A DNA stretch of 5,104 nucleotides from the NCBI GenBank assembly GCA_002352125.1, contig DEHU01000299.1:1-5104 (forward strand). The letters are read 5' to 3'. The notes under the pieces were generated by a model. It was not told the DNA's origin, did not search any database, and saw only the letters and a list, made by a program, of their open reading frames with translations. Positions 1 to 4,880 of this stretch are shown piece by piece. Numbering within the stretch: the stretch's first letter is position 1; each line of letters starts with the position of its first letter. The translations under genes and the position numbers were made by a program. The DNA comes from Competibacteraceae bacterium UBA2792. Its GTDB lineage: Bacteria > Pseudomonadota > Gammaproteobacteria > Competibacterales > Competibacteraceae.

Positions 1-371
1 TGCGTCCAGCCGCCGGTGCGGCGGATCAAGGCTCGCAGCCGGGCCAGCAATTCTTCCATGTAGAACGGTTTGACCAAATAATCGTCGGCGCCGGCTTCCA
101 GTCCCTCGACCTTGTCCTGCCAGCGCCCGCGAGCGGTGAGGATCAGGATCGGAAAACGCCGTCCCGCCGTCCGCCAGCGGCGGATGACCTCGATACCCGA
201 TAAATCTGGCAGGCCAAGATCGACCACCGCCGCATCCAAGGGGTATTCCTGGCCGAGATAAAGGCCGTTGCGGCCGTCGGCGGCGGTGTCCACGGCGTAG
301 CCCTGCTCGCGCAATTGAACGGCCACACGCTCCAGCAGGGGAGCTTCGTCTTCTACGATCAAGATACGCAT
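1..371 (-). CDS. OmpR/PhoP-family response regulator, receiver domain (partial, C-terminus beyond the left edge)
   Basis: Reading leftwards from the ATG at 371-369, 123 complete codons are visible before the window ends. They form one full receiver domain. It starts MRILIVEDE, with the acidic pocket at E7, D8 and E9. The phospho-acceptor is D51 in VVDLGLPD, the switch threonine is T79 in LILTAR, and the conserved lysine is K101 in DDYLVKPF. The stretch WQDKVEGLEAGADDY (residues 84-98) is very close to the PhoP/QseB branch of the OmpR family as I remember it. A C-terminal winged-helix DNA-binding domain is expected but lies outside the window. The protein should be a cytoplasmic transcription factor phosphorylated by a partner sensor kinase, probably encoded next downstream. 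It lies 32 bases after the PepSY-like gene on the same strand, so co-transcription is likely. I see no strong Shine-Dalgarno site before the start; the start is set by the standard receiver N-terminus. The true regulon and a specific gene name cannot be read from this fragment. Confidence 0.95.
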   Translation of the reverse strand, partial: MRILIVEDEAPLLERVAVQLREQGYAVDTAADGRNGLYLGQEYPLDAAVVDLGLPDLSGIEVIRRWRTAGRRFPILILTARGRWQDKVEGLEAGADDYLVKPFYMEELLARLRALIRRTGGWT

Positions 372-403
372 GTCAAGAATCGTCCGGGTGGAGTTCTGGC
401 CGG

Positions 404-742
404 TCAATCCCGCATTCTGCCGCTGGCGGGATCGTAGTGAAAATTGCGTACCCGCCCGTCCGGTTGCAGAATGCGAACCCGATAGCCGGGTTGGCCATCT
501 CTGTCTGCACCTTGCACACCCAGCACCCGGCCGCCGGTGGCGTCGCGCGCCGCTTTGGCCGCCCGGTCCGGGTCGGCGAACTGACGAGGAGGCGGGCGGT
601 ATTCCCGGCCGCGAGGTGGCGGTTCGCCGTAATCGCCGCCTCGGCCGCGCCAATAACCTTGCGCCTGCACGCCGCTGGCGACCAGCAAACCCGCGAGCAC
701 CATCAGCGCCAAGCGCCGCGATCGCCGAAACCTGTCGGACAT
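404..742 (-). CDS. small exported PepSY-like protein
   Basis: This 112-residue protein opens with a basic N-region (RFRRSRR), a hydrophobic core at residues 11-24, and a signal-peptidase I type site VQA|Q after residue 27. It is therefore probably periplasmic. A Gly/Arg/Pro-rich linker follows (residues 29-56). Residues 58-110 look like one PepSY-type repeat: a helix (DPDRAAKAARDAT), then GGRVLGVQ, GYRVRILQPDGRVRNF and a final D-x-x-S-G turn. Small PepSY proteins often sit directly upstream of an OmpR-type regulator and sensor kinase, and this gene has exactly that position and strand. A role in modulating the sensor or an envelope protease is an inference from that context. GGAAG lies 9 bases before the ATG and can serve as a ribosome binding site. 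The three 20-bp repeats upstream probably control this gene and the regulator together. PepSY assignment is by pattern only, as the domain is short and divergent. Confidence 0.82.
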   Translation of the reverse strand: MSDRFRRSRRLALMVLAGLLVASGVQAQGYWRGRGGDYGEPPPRGREYRPPPRQFADPDRAAKAARDATGGRVLGVQGADRDGQPGYRVRILQPDGRVRNFHYDPASGRMRD

Positions 743-762
743 GGTAGGGGGCTTCCAGATAA

Positions 763-774
763 AATCGATCGATT
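763..774. promoter_or_regulatory. perfect 12-bp palindrome AATCGATCGATT upstream of the PepSY-like gene
   Basis: The sequence is identical to its own reverse complement. It lies 21 bases upstream of the PepSY-like start codon and directly beside the first 20-bp repeat. On the minus strand it runs into TTTTAT (764-759), a possible weak -10. TGTAAG (787-782), 17 bases further upstream, would be a very poor -35 inside the repeat. A regulator site or a chance palindrome are both possible. Confidence 0.3.
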
Positions 775-777
775 GGA

Positions 778-837
778 TTAGCTTACAGCCTAACGAACTA
801 GCTTACAGCCTAGCGAATTAGCTTACAGCCTAATGAG
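778..837. repeat. three tandem 20-bp repeats, candidate operator array
   Basis: Three head-to-tail 20-bp units lie at 778-797, 798-817 and 818-837. The shared core is TAGCTTACAGCCTA, with a more variable CGAA or TGAG joint. On the minus strand each unit reads YTAGGCTGTAAGCTA, an imperfect inverted repeat with arms TAG(G)CT and AGCTA. The 20-bp period is close to two helical turns, so bound proteins would stack on one face of the DNA. The array ends 35 bases upstream of the PepSY-like start codon. Any promoter there has a weak -35 overlapping the repeats, the layout seen with activator-dependent promoters. Binding by the adjacent OmpR-type regulator (autoregulation) is an inference. The array is far too short and lacks spacers to be a CRISPR. 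Confidence 0.85.
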
Positions 838-945
838 TTAAGAATGAATCAGGACTGAATCGGCGGCAGGCTTCGCCGAGCGCGAAATAGGTCTGGCCGA
901 ACCGGGCGGTATTCAGTATGGATTCAGCCAATCGTCCATAGCCTG

Positions 946-968
946 AATCGCACGAACAACGTGCGATT
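946..968. promoter_or_regulatory. perfect 9-bp inverted repeat upstream of the exported-protein gene
   Basis: Arms AATCGCACG (946-954) and CGTGCGATT (960-968) are exact reverse complements separated by AACAA. No T-tract follows on either strand, so it is not an obvious terminator. It ends 37 bases before the ATG of the downstream gene. It could be an operator for a dimeric regulator, or a hairpin in the mRNA leader. The related motif CTGAATC occurs at 855-861 and 943-949, and inverted at 921-927, partly overlapping this element. I see no convincing sigma70 promoter in 841-1005. Confidence 0.55.
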
Positions 969-992
969 AGATACTGCGGGCAGCAATCAACT

Positions 993-997
993 AGGAG
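993..997 (+). promoter_or_regulatory. ribosome binding site AGGAG that fixes the start of the exported-protein gene
   Basis: AGGAG lies 8 bases before the ATG at 1006, an ideal distance. It rules in favour of this start over the in-frame GTG at 961, which lies inside the inverted repeat and would put 15 residues in front of a well-formed signal peptide. Confidence 0.85.
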
Positions 998-1005
998 CAG
1001 GTTCG

Positions 1006-1833
1006 ATGAAAAAATGGCAAGCATGGTTAACGGCGGTTTTGGCTGCGCTGGGTCCGGCGGCGGTCTGGGCGGAACGGTCGGGGGTGGGTGACGTGGAAAT
1101 CGAAGTGATCGGCGATCGTGGCCGATCTCTTTCGGAGTACCCGCTGGAAAGCGAAGATCGGCCCGGAATTTACAAGGCGTATCTGGAGGCCAAGCGCGGC
1201 CAGAACTATTCCATCCAAATCCGCAACCGCACCAACCAGCGCGTGGGCGTGGTGGTTGCGGTGGACGGCCGCAACATCATTTCCGGCGCCCGTTCCGAAC
1301 TCCGCTCGGACGAACGGATGTACGTGCTCGGACCTTATCAGCAGGAAACCTACGAAGGTTGGCGCACCGGCAAGAATCGAGTCAATCGTTTCTATTTCAC
1401 CGATGCCGGCGATTCCTATTCTGGCGCCTGGGGCGATTATTCGGCGATGGGTGTGATCGCGGTGGCGGCGTTTCGGGAGGCTTACCAGCCGTGGGACCGG
1501 GGGGGCAGCGGTTACAATAACCAGCGTGGTTTGCGGCCCCCCGCCGAAGCCGCGCCGTCCACCGCCGAATCCTATCGGAAGTCCGAGTCTGGAACCGGCT
1601 ACGGCGAAAGCGAGTGGTCGCCATCGCGGCGAGTGGAATTCGATCCCGAACGGCGGCCGTTCGTCCAGTATTTTCTGAAGTACGCTTGGCGCGATACGCT
1701 GTGCCGTCAAGGCGTGATCGATTGCGACAGTGGCCGCCGTCCGCCCCGCAACCGGTTCTGGGACGACGATAGTGATCGATTTGCGCCGCCGCCCCCCCGT
1801 CGCGAACGCTATGATGGCGAAGATTGGCGGTGA
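1006..1833 (+). CDS. exported protein of unknown function with a disordered C-terminal tail
   Basis: The product is 275 residues. It has a clear Sec signal peptide: KK at residues 2-3, hydrophobic core 5-20, and cleavage AVWA|E after residue 22. There is no lipobox cysteine, so it is likely periplasmic or secreted. Residues 25-157 form a strand-rich domain containing YSIQIRNRTNQRVGVVVAVD, GRNIISG, MYVLGPYQQETYEGWRTG, VNRFYFTDAGDSYSGAWGD and MGVIAVAAF. These blocks read as a conserved extracytoplasmic fold, and I have an impression of similar unnamed proteobacterial exported proteins, but I cannot name a family. Residues 160-275 are rich in Arg, Pro, Gly, Ser and Asp and probably disordered. 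The only two cysteines, C233 and C240 in LCRQGVIDC, could form a disulphide. The gene stands alone: it is divergent from the PepSY-like gene and ends in a strong terminator 40 bases downstream. No enzyme motif is visible. Confidence 0.9.
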   Translation: MKKWQAWLTAVLAALGPAAVWAERSGVGDVEIEVIGDRGRSLSEYPLESEDRPGIYKAYLEAKRGQNYSIQIRNRTNQRVGVVVAVDGRNIISGARSELRSDERMYVLGPYQQETYEGWRTGKNRVNRFYFTDAGDSYSGAWGDYSAMGVIAVAAFREAYQPWDRGGSGYNNQRGLRPPAEAAPSTAESYRKSESGTGYGESEWSPSRRVEFDPERRPFVQYFLKYAWRDTLCRQGVIDCDSGRRPPRNRFWDDDSDRFAPPPPRRERYDGEDWR

Positions 1834-1873
1834 GGTTATAGCGGTTCGCCGGCGGTCGTGGCCAAGATGGAAC

Positions 1874-1908
1874 ATCGCCCCTTGGAATACCAGGGGGCGA
1901 TTATTTTT
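1874..1908 (+). terminator. strong rho-independent terminator after the exported-protein gene
   Basis: Arms ATCGCCCCTTGG (1874-1885) and CCAGGGGGCGAT (1890-1901) pair over 12 positions, with one T-G wobble (1882/1893), and close on an AATA loop. TATTTTT follows at 1902-1908. The opposite strand has no T-tract after the hairpin, so it acts only on rightward transcription. It separates the exported-protein gene from the GTPase operon. Confidence 0.95.
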
Positions 1909-1963
1909 GGGGCGAGCAACACGCCGAAGCTCGATGATCGCGAACGGCAATCGTATTTCGAAA

Positions 1964-1983
1964 CGAAAATTGGGCGATTTTCG
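1964..1983. promoter_or_regulatory. inverted repeat upstream of the GTPase operon, candidate operator
   Basis: Arms CGAAAAT (1964-1970) and ATTTTCG (1977-1983) are exact reverse complements around TGGGCG. The 8-bp palindrome TTTCGAAA (1956-1963) abuts it on the left. The element lies after the terminator and about 30-40 bases before the GTPase start, where the operon promoter should be. Possible but poor promoter hexamers overlap it, for example TTTTCG (1978-1983), 17 bases, then TAGCAT (2001-2006). A repressor or activator site is an inference. Confidence 0.4.
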
Positions 1984-2012
1984 CGTGCCGATATGCCTTG
2001 TAGCATGAGTGC

Positions 2013-3230
2013 ATGAGGAGGAGTGTGGCCGATTTCTGGCGCCGTTTGCGCGAGGCGTTGCTGAGTCCGCAGATCGATTCCGACGAGCTGGACGAGGCGC
2101 TGCGCCAGGCGCGGGCGCGGCAGCCCTTGCCGGTATTGTGGTTGCTCGGCAAAGCGCAGGCCGGTAAAACCTCGATCATCCGCGCTCTGACCGGCAGCGA
2201 AGCCGCCGAGATCGGCAACGGTTTCCAACCCTGTACCCGCACCGCGCAGTTTTACGATTTTCCGGCCGAGGCGCCATTGGTGCGCTTTCTCGACACGCGC
2301 GGCTTGGGCGAGGTGGCCTACGATCCCAACGAGGATATCCATTACTGCGAATCGCAGGCGCATCTCGTTCTGGGCGTGATGAAAGCGGCCGACGTGCGCC
2401 AAGATGCCGTGTTCGAGGTGCTGCGGGCCGTGCGTCGCCGCCATCCCCGATGGCCGGTGTTGATCGCCCAGACCGGCCTGCACGAACTCTATTCGCCCGC
2501 CCAGGATCATGTTCTGCCGTATCCCTACGACCGCGAACCGTTGCCGCCCCAAGTTGCTCGCGATCTCGCCCGAGCCTTGTTCGAGCAACGAAAACGGTTG
2601 GGAACGTTGCCGGGATCGGCGCCCGTGAAGTGGGTACCGGTCGATTTGACCCAGCCGGAGGATGGCTGGGAGCCGGTCAACTATGGCTTAGAGGCATTTT
2701 GGAGCGCCGCCGAAGGAGCGTCCACGCTGCGGTTGCGGGGGATGTTGTGGGGAGACGCTGGCGTGCGGGATATCTACGCCCGCGCCGCGCATCCCCATGT
2801 TGTCGGTCATGCCGTGGCCGCCGCCGGAGTCGGGGCGCTTCCTTTGGTCGATCTGGTCGGCGTCCCGGCGGTGCAGGCCAAACTGTTGCACGCCGTCGCT
2901 AACCTGTACGGCCAAACCTGGGACGGCCGTGCGGTTTCCGAATTTCTCGGCTTGTTGGGGGCTGGCGTCGGCGCGGGCTATGTAGCGCGGTTGTTGGGGC
3001 GGGAAGTGGTCAAACTGATCCCCGGCTGGGGGCAAACCGTCGGGGCGGTGTGGGGCGCCACGGCCAGCGGCGCGACCACCTACGCGCTGGGCAAGGCCGC
3101 CGGTCACTACTTTGCCGTCCGGGGCCAAGGCGGCCCGGTCGATTCCAAGGCGCTGCGCCGCGTGTATGCCGAAGCGTTGACAACCGGCTCCAGCCTTCTG
3201 GGATCGCCCCCCGAGGATCGTCTGCCATGA
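2013..3230 (+). CDS. Era-like P-loop GTPase with C-terminal DUF697-type domain
   Basis: This protein of about 405 residues has an N-terminal G domain. The P-loop is GKAQAGKTS (46-54), the G2 threonine is T75 or T77 in CTRT, and the DxxG motif is DTRG (94-97). At the G4 position the usual NKxD is replaced by AQTGLHELY (152-160); I recall the same variant in GTPases fused to DUF697. Residues 255-368 match the DUF697/YcjF pattern: AAAGVGALPLVDLVGVPAVQ, LYGQ, a glycine-rich stretch GLLGAGVGAG, KLIPGWGQTVGAVWGA and TYALGKAAGHYF. This region has hydrophobic hairpin-like segments, so membrane association is likely. The stop overlaps the next GTPase gene by ATGA, indicating coupled translation. The start is uncertain: ATG 2013 has no upstream Shine-Dalgarno site, while GTG 2025 has AGGAGG only 3 bases away. 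The two choices differ by four residues. The cellular role is unknown; relatives include stress-linked YcjF-type proteins. Confidence 0.93.
   Translation: MRRSVADFWRRLREALLSPQIDSDELDEALRQARARQPLPVLWLLGKAQAGKTSIIRALTGSEAAEIGNGFQPCTRTAQFYDFPAEAPLVRFLDTRGLGEVAYDPNEDIHYCESQAHLVLGVMKAADVRQDAVFEVLRAVRRRHPRWPVLIAQTGLHELYSPAQDHVLPYPYDREPLPPQVARDLARALFEQRKRLGTLPGSAPVKWVPVDLTQPEDGWEPVNYGLEAFWSAAEGASTLRLRGMLWGDAGVRDIYARAAHPHVVGHAVAAAGVGALPLVDLVGVPAVQAKLLHAVANLYGQTWDGRAVSEFLGLLGAGVGAGYVARLLGREVVKLIPGWGQTVGAVWGATASGATTYALGKAAGHYFAVRGQGGPVDSKALRRVYAEALTTGSSLLGSPPEDRLP
2016..2021 (+). promoter_or_regulatory. Shine-Dalgarno AGGAGG at the ambiguous start of the first GTPase gene
   Basis: A perfect AGGAGG lies inside codons 2-3 if translation starts at ATG 2013, and 3 bases before GTG 2025 if it starts there. 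The spacing to GTG is shorter than usual. A three-codon reading frame (ATG 2005, stop 2014-2016) also overlaps ATG 2013. Confidence 0.5.
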
Positions 3231-4765
3231 AAATATTGCCCGATCGGATCGACCGCCTGCACTTGGCGGCGCTCCTGTTGTGGACGGTTCCCGTCGTCGC
3301 TCTGTTGCCGTTTGGCGTCTATTGGCTGTGGCAAACCGATTCGCTGCGGTGGTGGCTGGCGGCGATGGTAGCGTGCAGCGCCGTCGGATATGGCCTGCAA
3401 TACCGGCTGCGCCAGCGGGATCGCCAGTTGTTGAACGACGCGGCGACCGGCCCCGATCCCCATTGGCCTCCTAAGGCCAATGGCGCCTGGGTGGCGGTCG
3501 AGCGATTGGCGGAGGAAACGAAGCCGGAAGACTGGTCGCTGACCGACGGTGGCCGGCTCTGGCTGCTCGGCCAAAAGGCTCTGGAAACCGTCGCTCGCCA
3601 CCACCACCCGGAAGTGGAGCGGCCTTTGCTGGAACTGACCGTGCCGCACACGCTGCTGATCATCGAACGGGCCAGCCGCGATCTGCGCGCCACCATTTCG
3701 GGACAAATCCCGTTCAGCCATTGGCTGACCATCGGCGATCTGGTTCGGGCTTGGGGCTGGAAAGCGTCCGCCGAGCGGTTGCTGAACGTATATCGAGCCG
3801 GCCGGCTGGTCATCAATCCCGCCGATGCCCTGCTGAGCGAAATCTGGGGGCAGTTGCGCAATCGCGGCTACGGCGCCGCCTGGACCGAACTGCATCGCTG
3901 GCTGCTGCGGGAATATGTGCGCAAAGTCGGCTACTACGCTATCGATCTTTACAGCGGTCGGCTACTTTTGACCGATGTCGAATCGACCGCCGGACCGACC
4001 AAAGCCTCGCGAGCCGATCTGCGGCAGGCCGAGGTTGCCGCTGCTCGAACCGGCGAACCGCTGCGCATTCTGGTCTTGGGCCGGACAAGCGCGGGGAAAT
4101 CGAGCTTGATCAACGCGCTGTTCGGACGATTGGTCGCCGCGACCGACGTGCTGCCGGATACCACCGCGAGCTTGGTGCCTTACCGCTTGGAACGCGATGG
4201 ACTGGATGCGGCTTTGATCTTCGACGCGCCCGGCTGCGATTCGTCGCTGTTGGACGAAAAGACGCTGAAGCAGGTTGCACTGACAGCGGATTTGATCTTG
4301 TGGGTTTGCGCCGCACATCGCCCGGACCGGCAGTTGGATCGGGAGCGGCTGGATGCGCTGCGCGATTGGTACGCGGCCCAGCCGGATCGTCGCCCGCCAC
4401 CTTTGTTGGTCGCGGTCACCTACATCGACCAGCTCCGTCCGTCTCGCGAATGGCGACCGCCTTACGATCTGTCCGATCCGGCGAGCGCCAAGGCCGCCAA
4501 CATCCGGGCAGCGACCGAAGCGGTGGCGGCGGATCTGGCGGTGCCGGTGGCGGCGGTGATTCCGGTTTGTCTGGCCGAGAGGCGAATCTACAACGATGAT
4601 GCCTTCTGGGCCGCAATACTCGAACGGCAGGACGAGGCGAATCGAACCCGCTTCCAGCGCTGTCTGGAAGATGGAAAACGCCGGGAAAATTGGGCCTTGC
4701 TCCGCCAGCAGCTCGCTAGCGCAGGGCGCTGGCTAGCGGATTTGCCGGGGCGAGTGCTGAGTTGA
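3227..4765 (+). CDS. membrane-anchored P-loop GTPase
   Basis: The 512-residue product starts at the ATG overlapping the previous stop (ATGA, 3227-3230), with GAGG 11 bases upstream. Two hydrophobic helices at about residues 12-35 and 41-57 form a membrane hairpin, followed by the basic stretch RLRQRDR. This keeps the rest in the cytoplasm. Residues 80-275 are mostly helical and charged; I do not recognise a domain there. The C-terminal G domain has P-loop GRTSAGKSS (285-293), G2 at T312/T313 in DTTAS, G3 DAPGCD (333-338), and a G4-like TYID (398-401) after LLVAV. It belongs to the Era/dynamin-like side of the TRAFAC GTPases by pattern. Residues 402-500 contain long helices and a helical tail. 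Gene overlap suggests stoichiometric production with the DUF697 GTPase and a shared membrane function, possibly as heteromers; that is inference. The open frame extends back to 3050, but that part overlaps the upstream gene and carries no membrane or domain signal. Confidence 0.93.
   Translation: MKILPDRIDRLHLAALLLWTVPVVALLPFGVYWLWQTDSLRWWLAAMVACSAVGYGLQYRLRQRDRQLLNDAATGPDPHWPPKANGAWVAVERLAEETKPEDWSLTDGGRLWLLGQKALETVARHHHPEVERPLLELTVPHTLLIIERASRDLRATISGQIPFSHWLTIGDLVRAWGWKASAERLLNVYRAGRLVINPADALLSEIWGQLRNRGYGAAWTELHRWLLREYVRKVGYYAIDLYSGRLLLTDVESTAGPTKASRADLRQAEVAAARTGEPLRILVLGRTSAGKSSLINALFGRLVAATDVLPDTTASLVPYRLERDGLDAALIFDAPGCDSSLLDEKTLKQVALTADLILWVCAAHRPDRQLDRERLDALRDWYAAQPDRRPPPLLVAVTYIDQLRPSREWRPPYDLSDPASAKAANIRAATEAVAADLAVPVAAVIPVCLAERRIYNDDAFWAAILERQDEANRTRFQRCLEDGKRRENWALLRQQLASAGRWLADLPGRVLS
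4714..4738. repeat. hairpin-forming inverted repeat inside the 3' end of the membrane GTPase gene
   Basis: CGCTAGC (4714-4720) and GCTAGCG (4732-4738) are exact reverse complements. With one bulged G (4721), the stem continues as CAG (4722-4724) with CTG (4729-4731) around a GGCG loop, giving 10 base pairs. It codes for part of the C-terminal helix, about 27 bases before the stop codon. No T-tract follows. It could protect the operon mRNA 3' end, be a small dispersed repeat, or be chance. Confidence 0.5.
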
Positions 4766-4785
4766 GCCGGAGTAAGCCGCCGGCG

Positions 4786-4804
4786 TGCGGGGCCACGGCC
4801 CGCA
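4786..4804 (+). terminator. possible weak terminator or hairpin between the GTPase operon and gyrA
   Basis: TGCGGG (4786-4791) and CCCGCA (4799-4804) form a 6-bp GC-rich stem. What follows is AGTCCCTTCTG, which is not a real T-tract, so termination would be inefficient or rho-assisted. It sits 20 bases after the GTPase stop and just before the gyrA promoter. A smaller GCCGG/CCGGC repeat (4766-4784) lies beside it. Confidence 0.3.
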
Positions 4805-4815
4805 AGTCCCTTCTG

Positions 4816-4824
4816 TGCTACAAT
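4816..4824 (+). promoter_or_regulatory. extended -10 promoter of gyrA
   Basis: TGCTACAAT combines a TGn extension with TACAAT, five of six matches to the sigma70 -10 box. The -35 position, about 17 bases upstream, is GC-rich and has no good match, as is common for extended -10 promoters. Transcription should start near 4831, giving a leader of about 50 bases. The gene is thus probably expressed independently of the upstream GTPase pair. Confidence 0.75.
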
Positions 4825-4838
4825 ATTCACCCCCTACG

Positions 4839-4857
4839 ATCGTGCTATCGGCGCGAT
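4839..4857 (+). promoter_or_regulatory. hairpin in the predicted gyrA mRNA leader
   Basis: ATCGTGC (4839-4845) pairs with GCGCGAT (4851-4857) over seven positions, with one T-G wobble, around TATCG. It would lie within about ten bases of the transcript 5' end and ends 23 bases before the start codon, leaving the ribosome binding site free. The palindrome ACGATCGT (4836-4843) overlaps its left arm, so a DNA-binding site is an alternative. Confidence 0.35.
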
Positions 4858-4880
4858 TTGACGAATAACAAGGTCTGCGC

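Noticed and set aside
370..747. Plus-strand open frames opposite the PepSY-like gene
   Set aside because: The minus-strand product has a signal peptide and a PepSY-like pattern. The plus frames are Arg/Pro-rich with no domain signal.
778..837. CRISPR-like array
   Set aside because: There are only three 20-bp units, directly adjacent with no spacers, and no cas genes.
961..1005. GTG 961 as start of the exported-protein gene
   Set aside because: It lies in the inverted repeat without a ribosome site. AGGAG before ATG 1006 and the signal peptide beginning MKK favour the later start.
830..1024. 64-codon minus-strand frame in the divergent intergenic region
   Set aside because: It has no ribosome binding site, overlaps the start of the exported-protein gene and the inverted repeat, and resembles no family.
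1027..1950. Long minus-strand open frame opposite the exported-protein gene
   Set aside because: The plus strand has a ribosome site, a signal peptide and a terminator in the right places. The minus frame is a low-complexity Arg/Ile/Ala-rich antisense shadow that runs across the terminator.
1836..2588. Minus-strand open frame of about 250 codons over the terminator and first GTPase gene
   Set aside because: It is antisense to clear GTPase motifs and crosses an intergenic terminator.
3050..3226. Upstream in-frame extension of the membrane GTPase
   Set aside because: It overlaps 180 bases of the preceding gene and its translation is Arg/Gly-rich. The ATGA overlap start is standard for coupled genes.
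3107..3895. Minus-strand open frame opposite the membrane GTPase gene
   Set aside because: It is a GC-rich antisense shadow, and its Gln/Arg-rich translation shows no domain.
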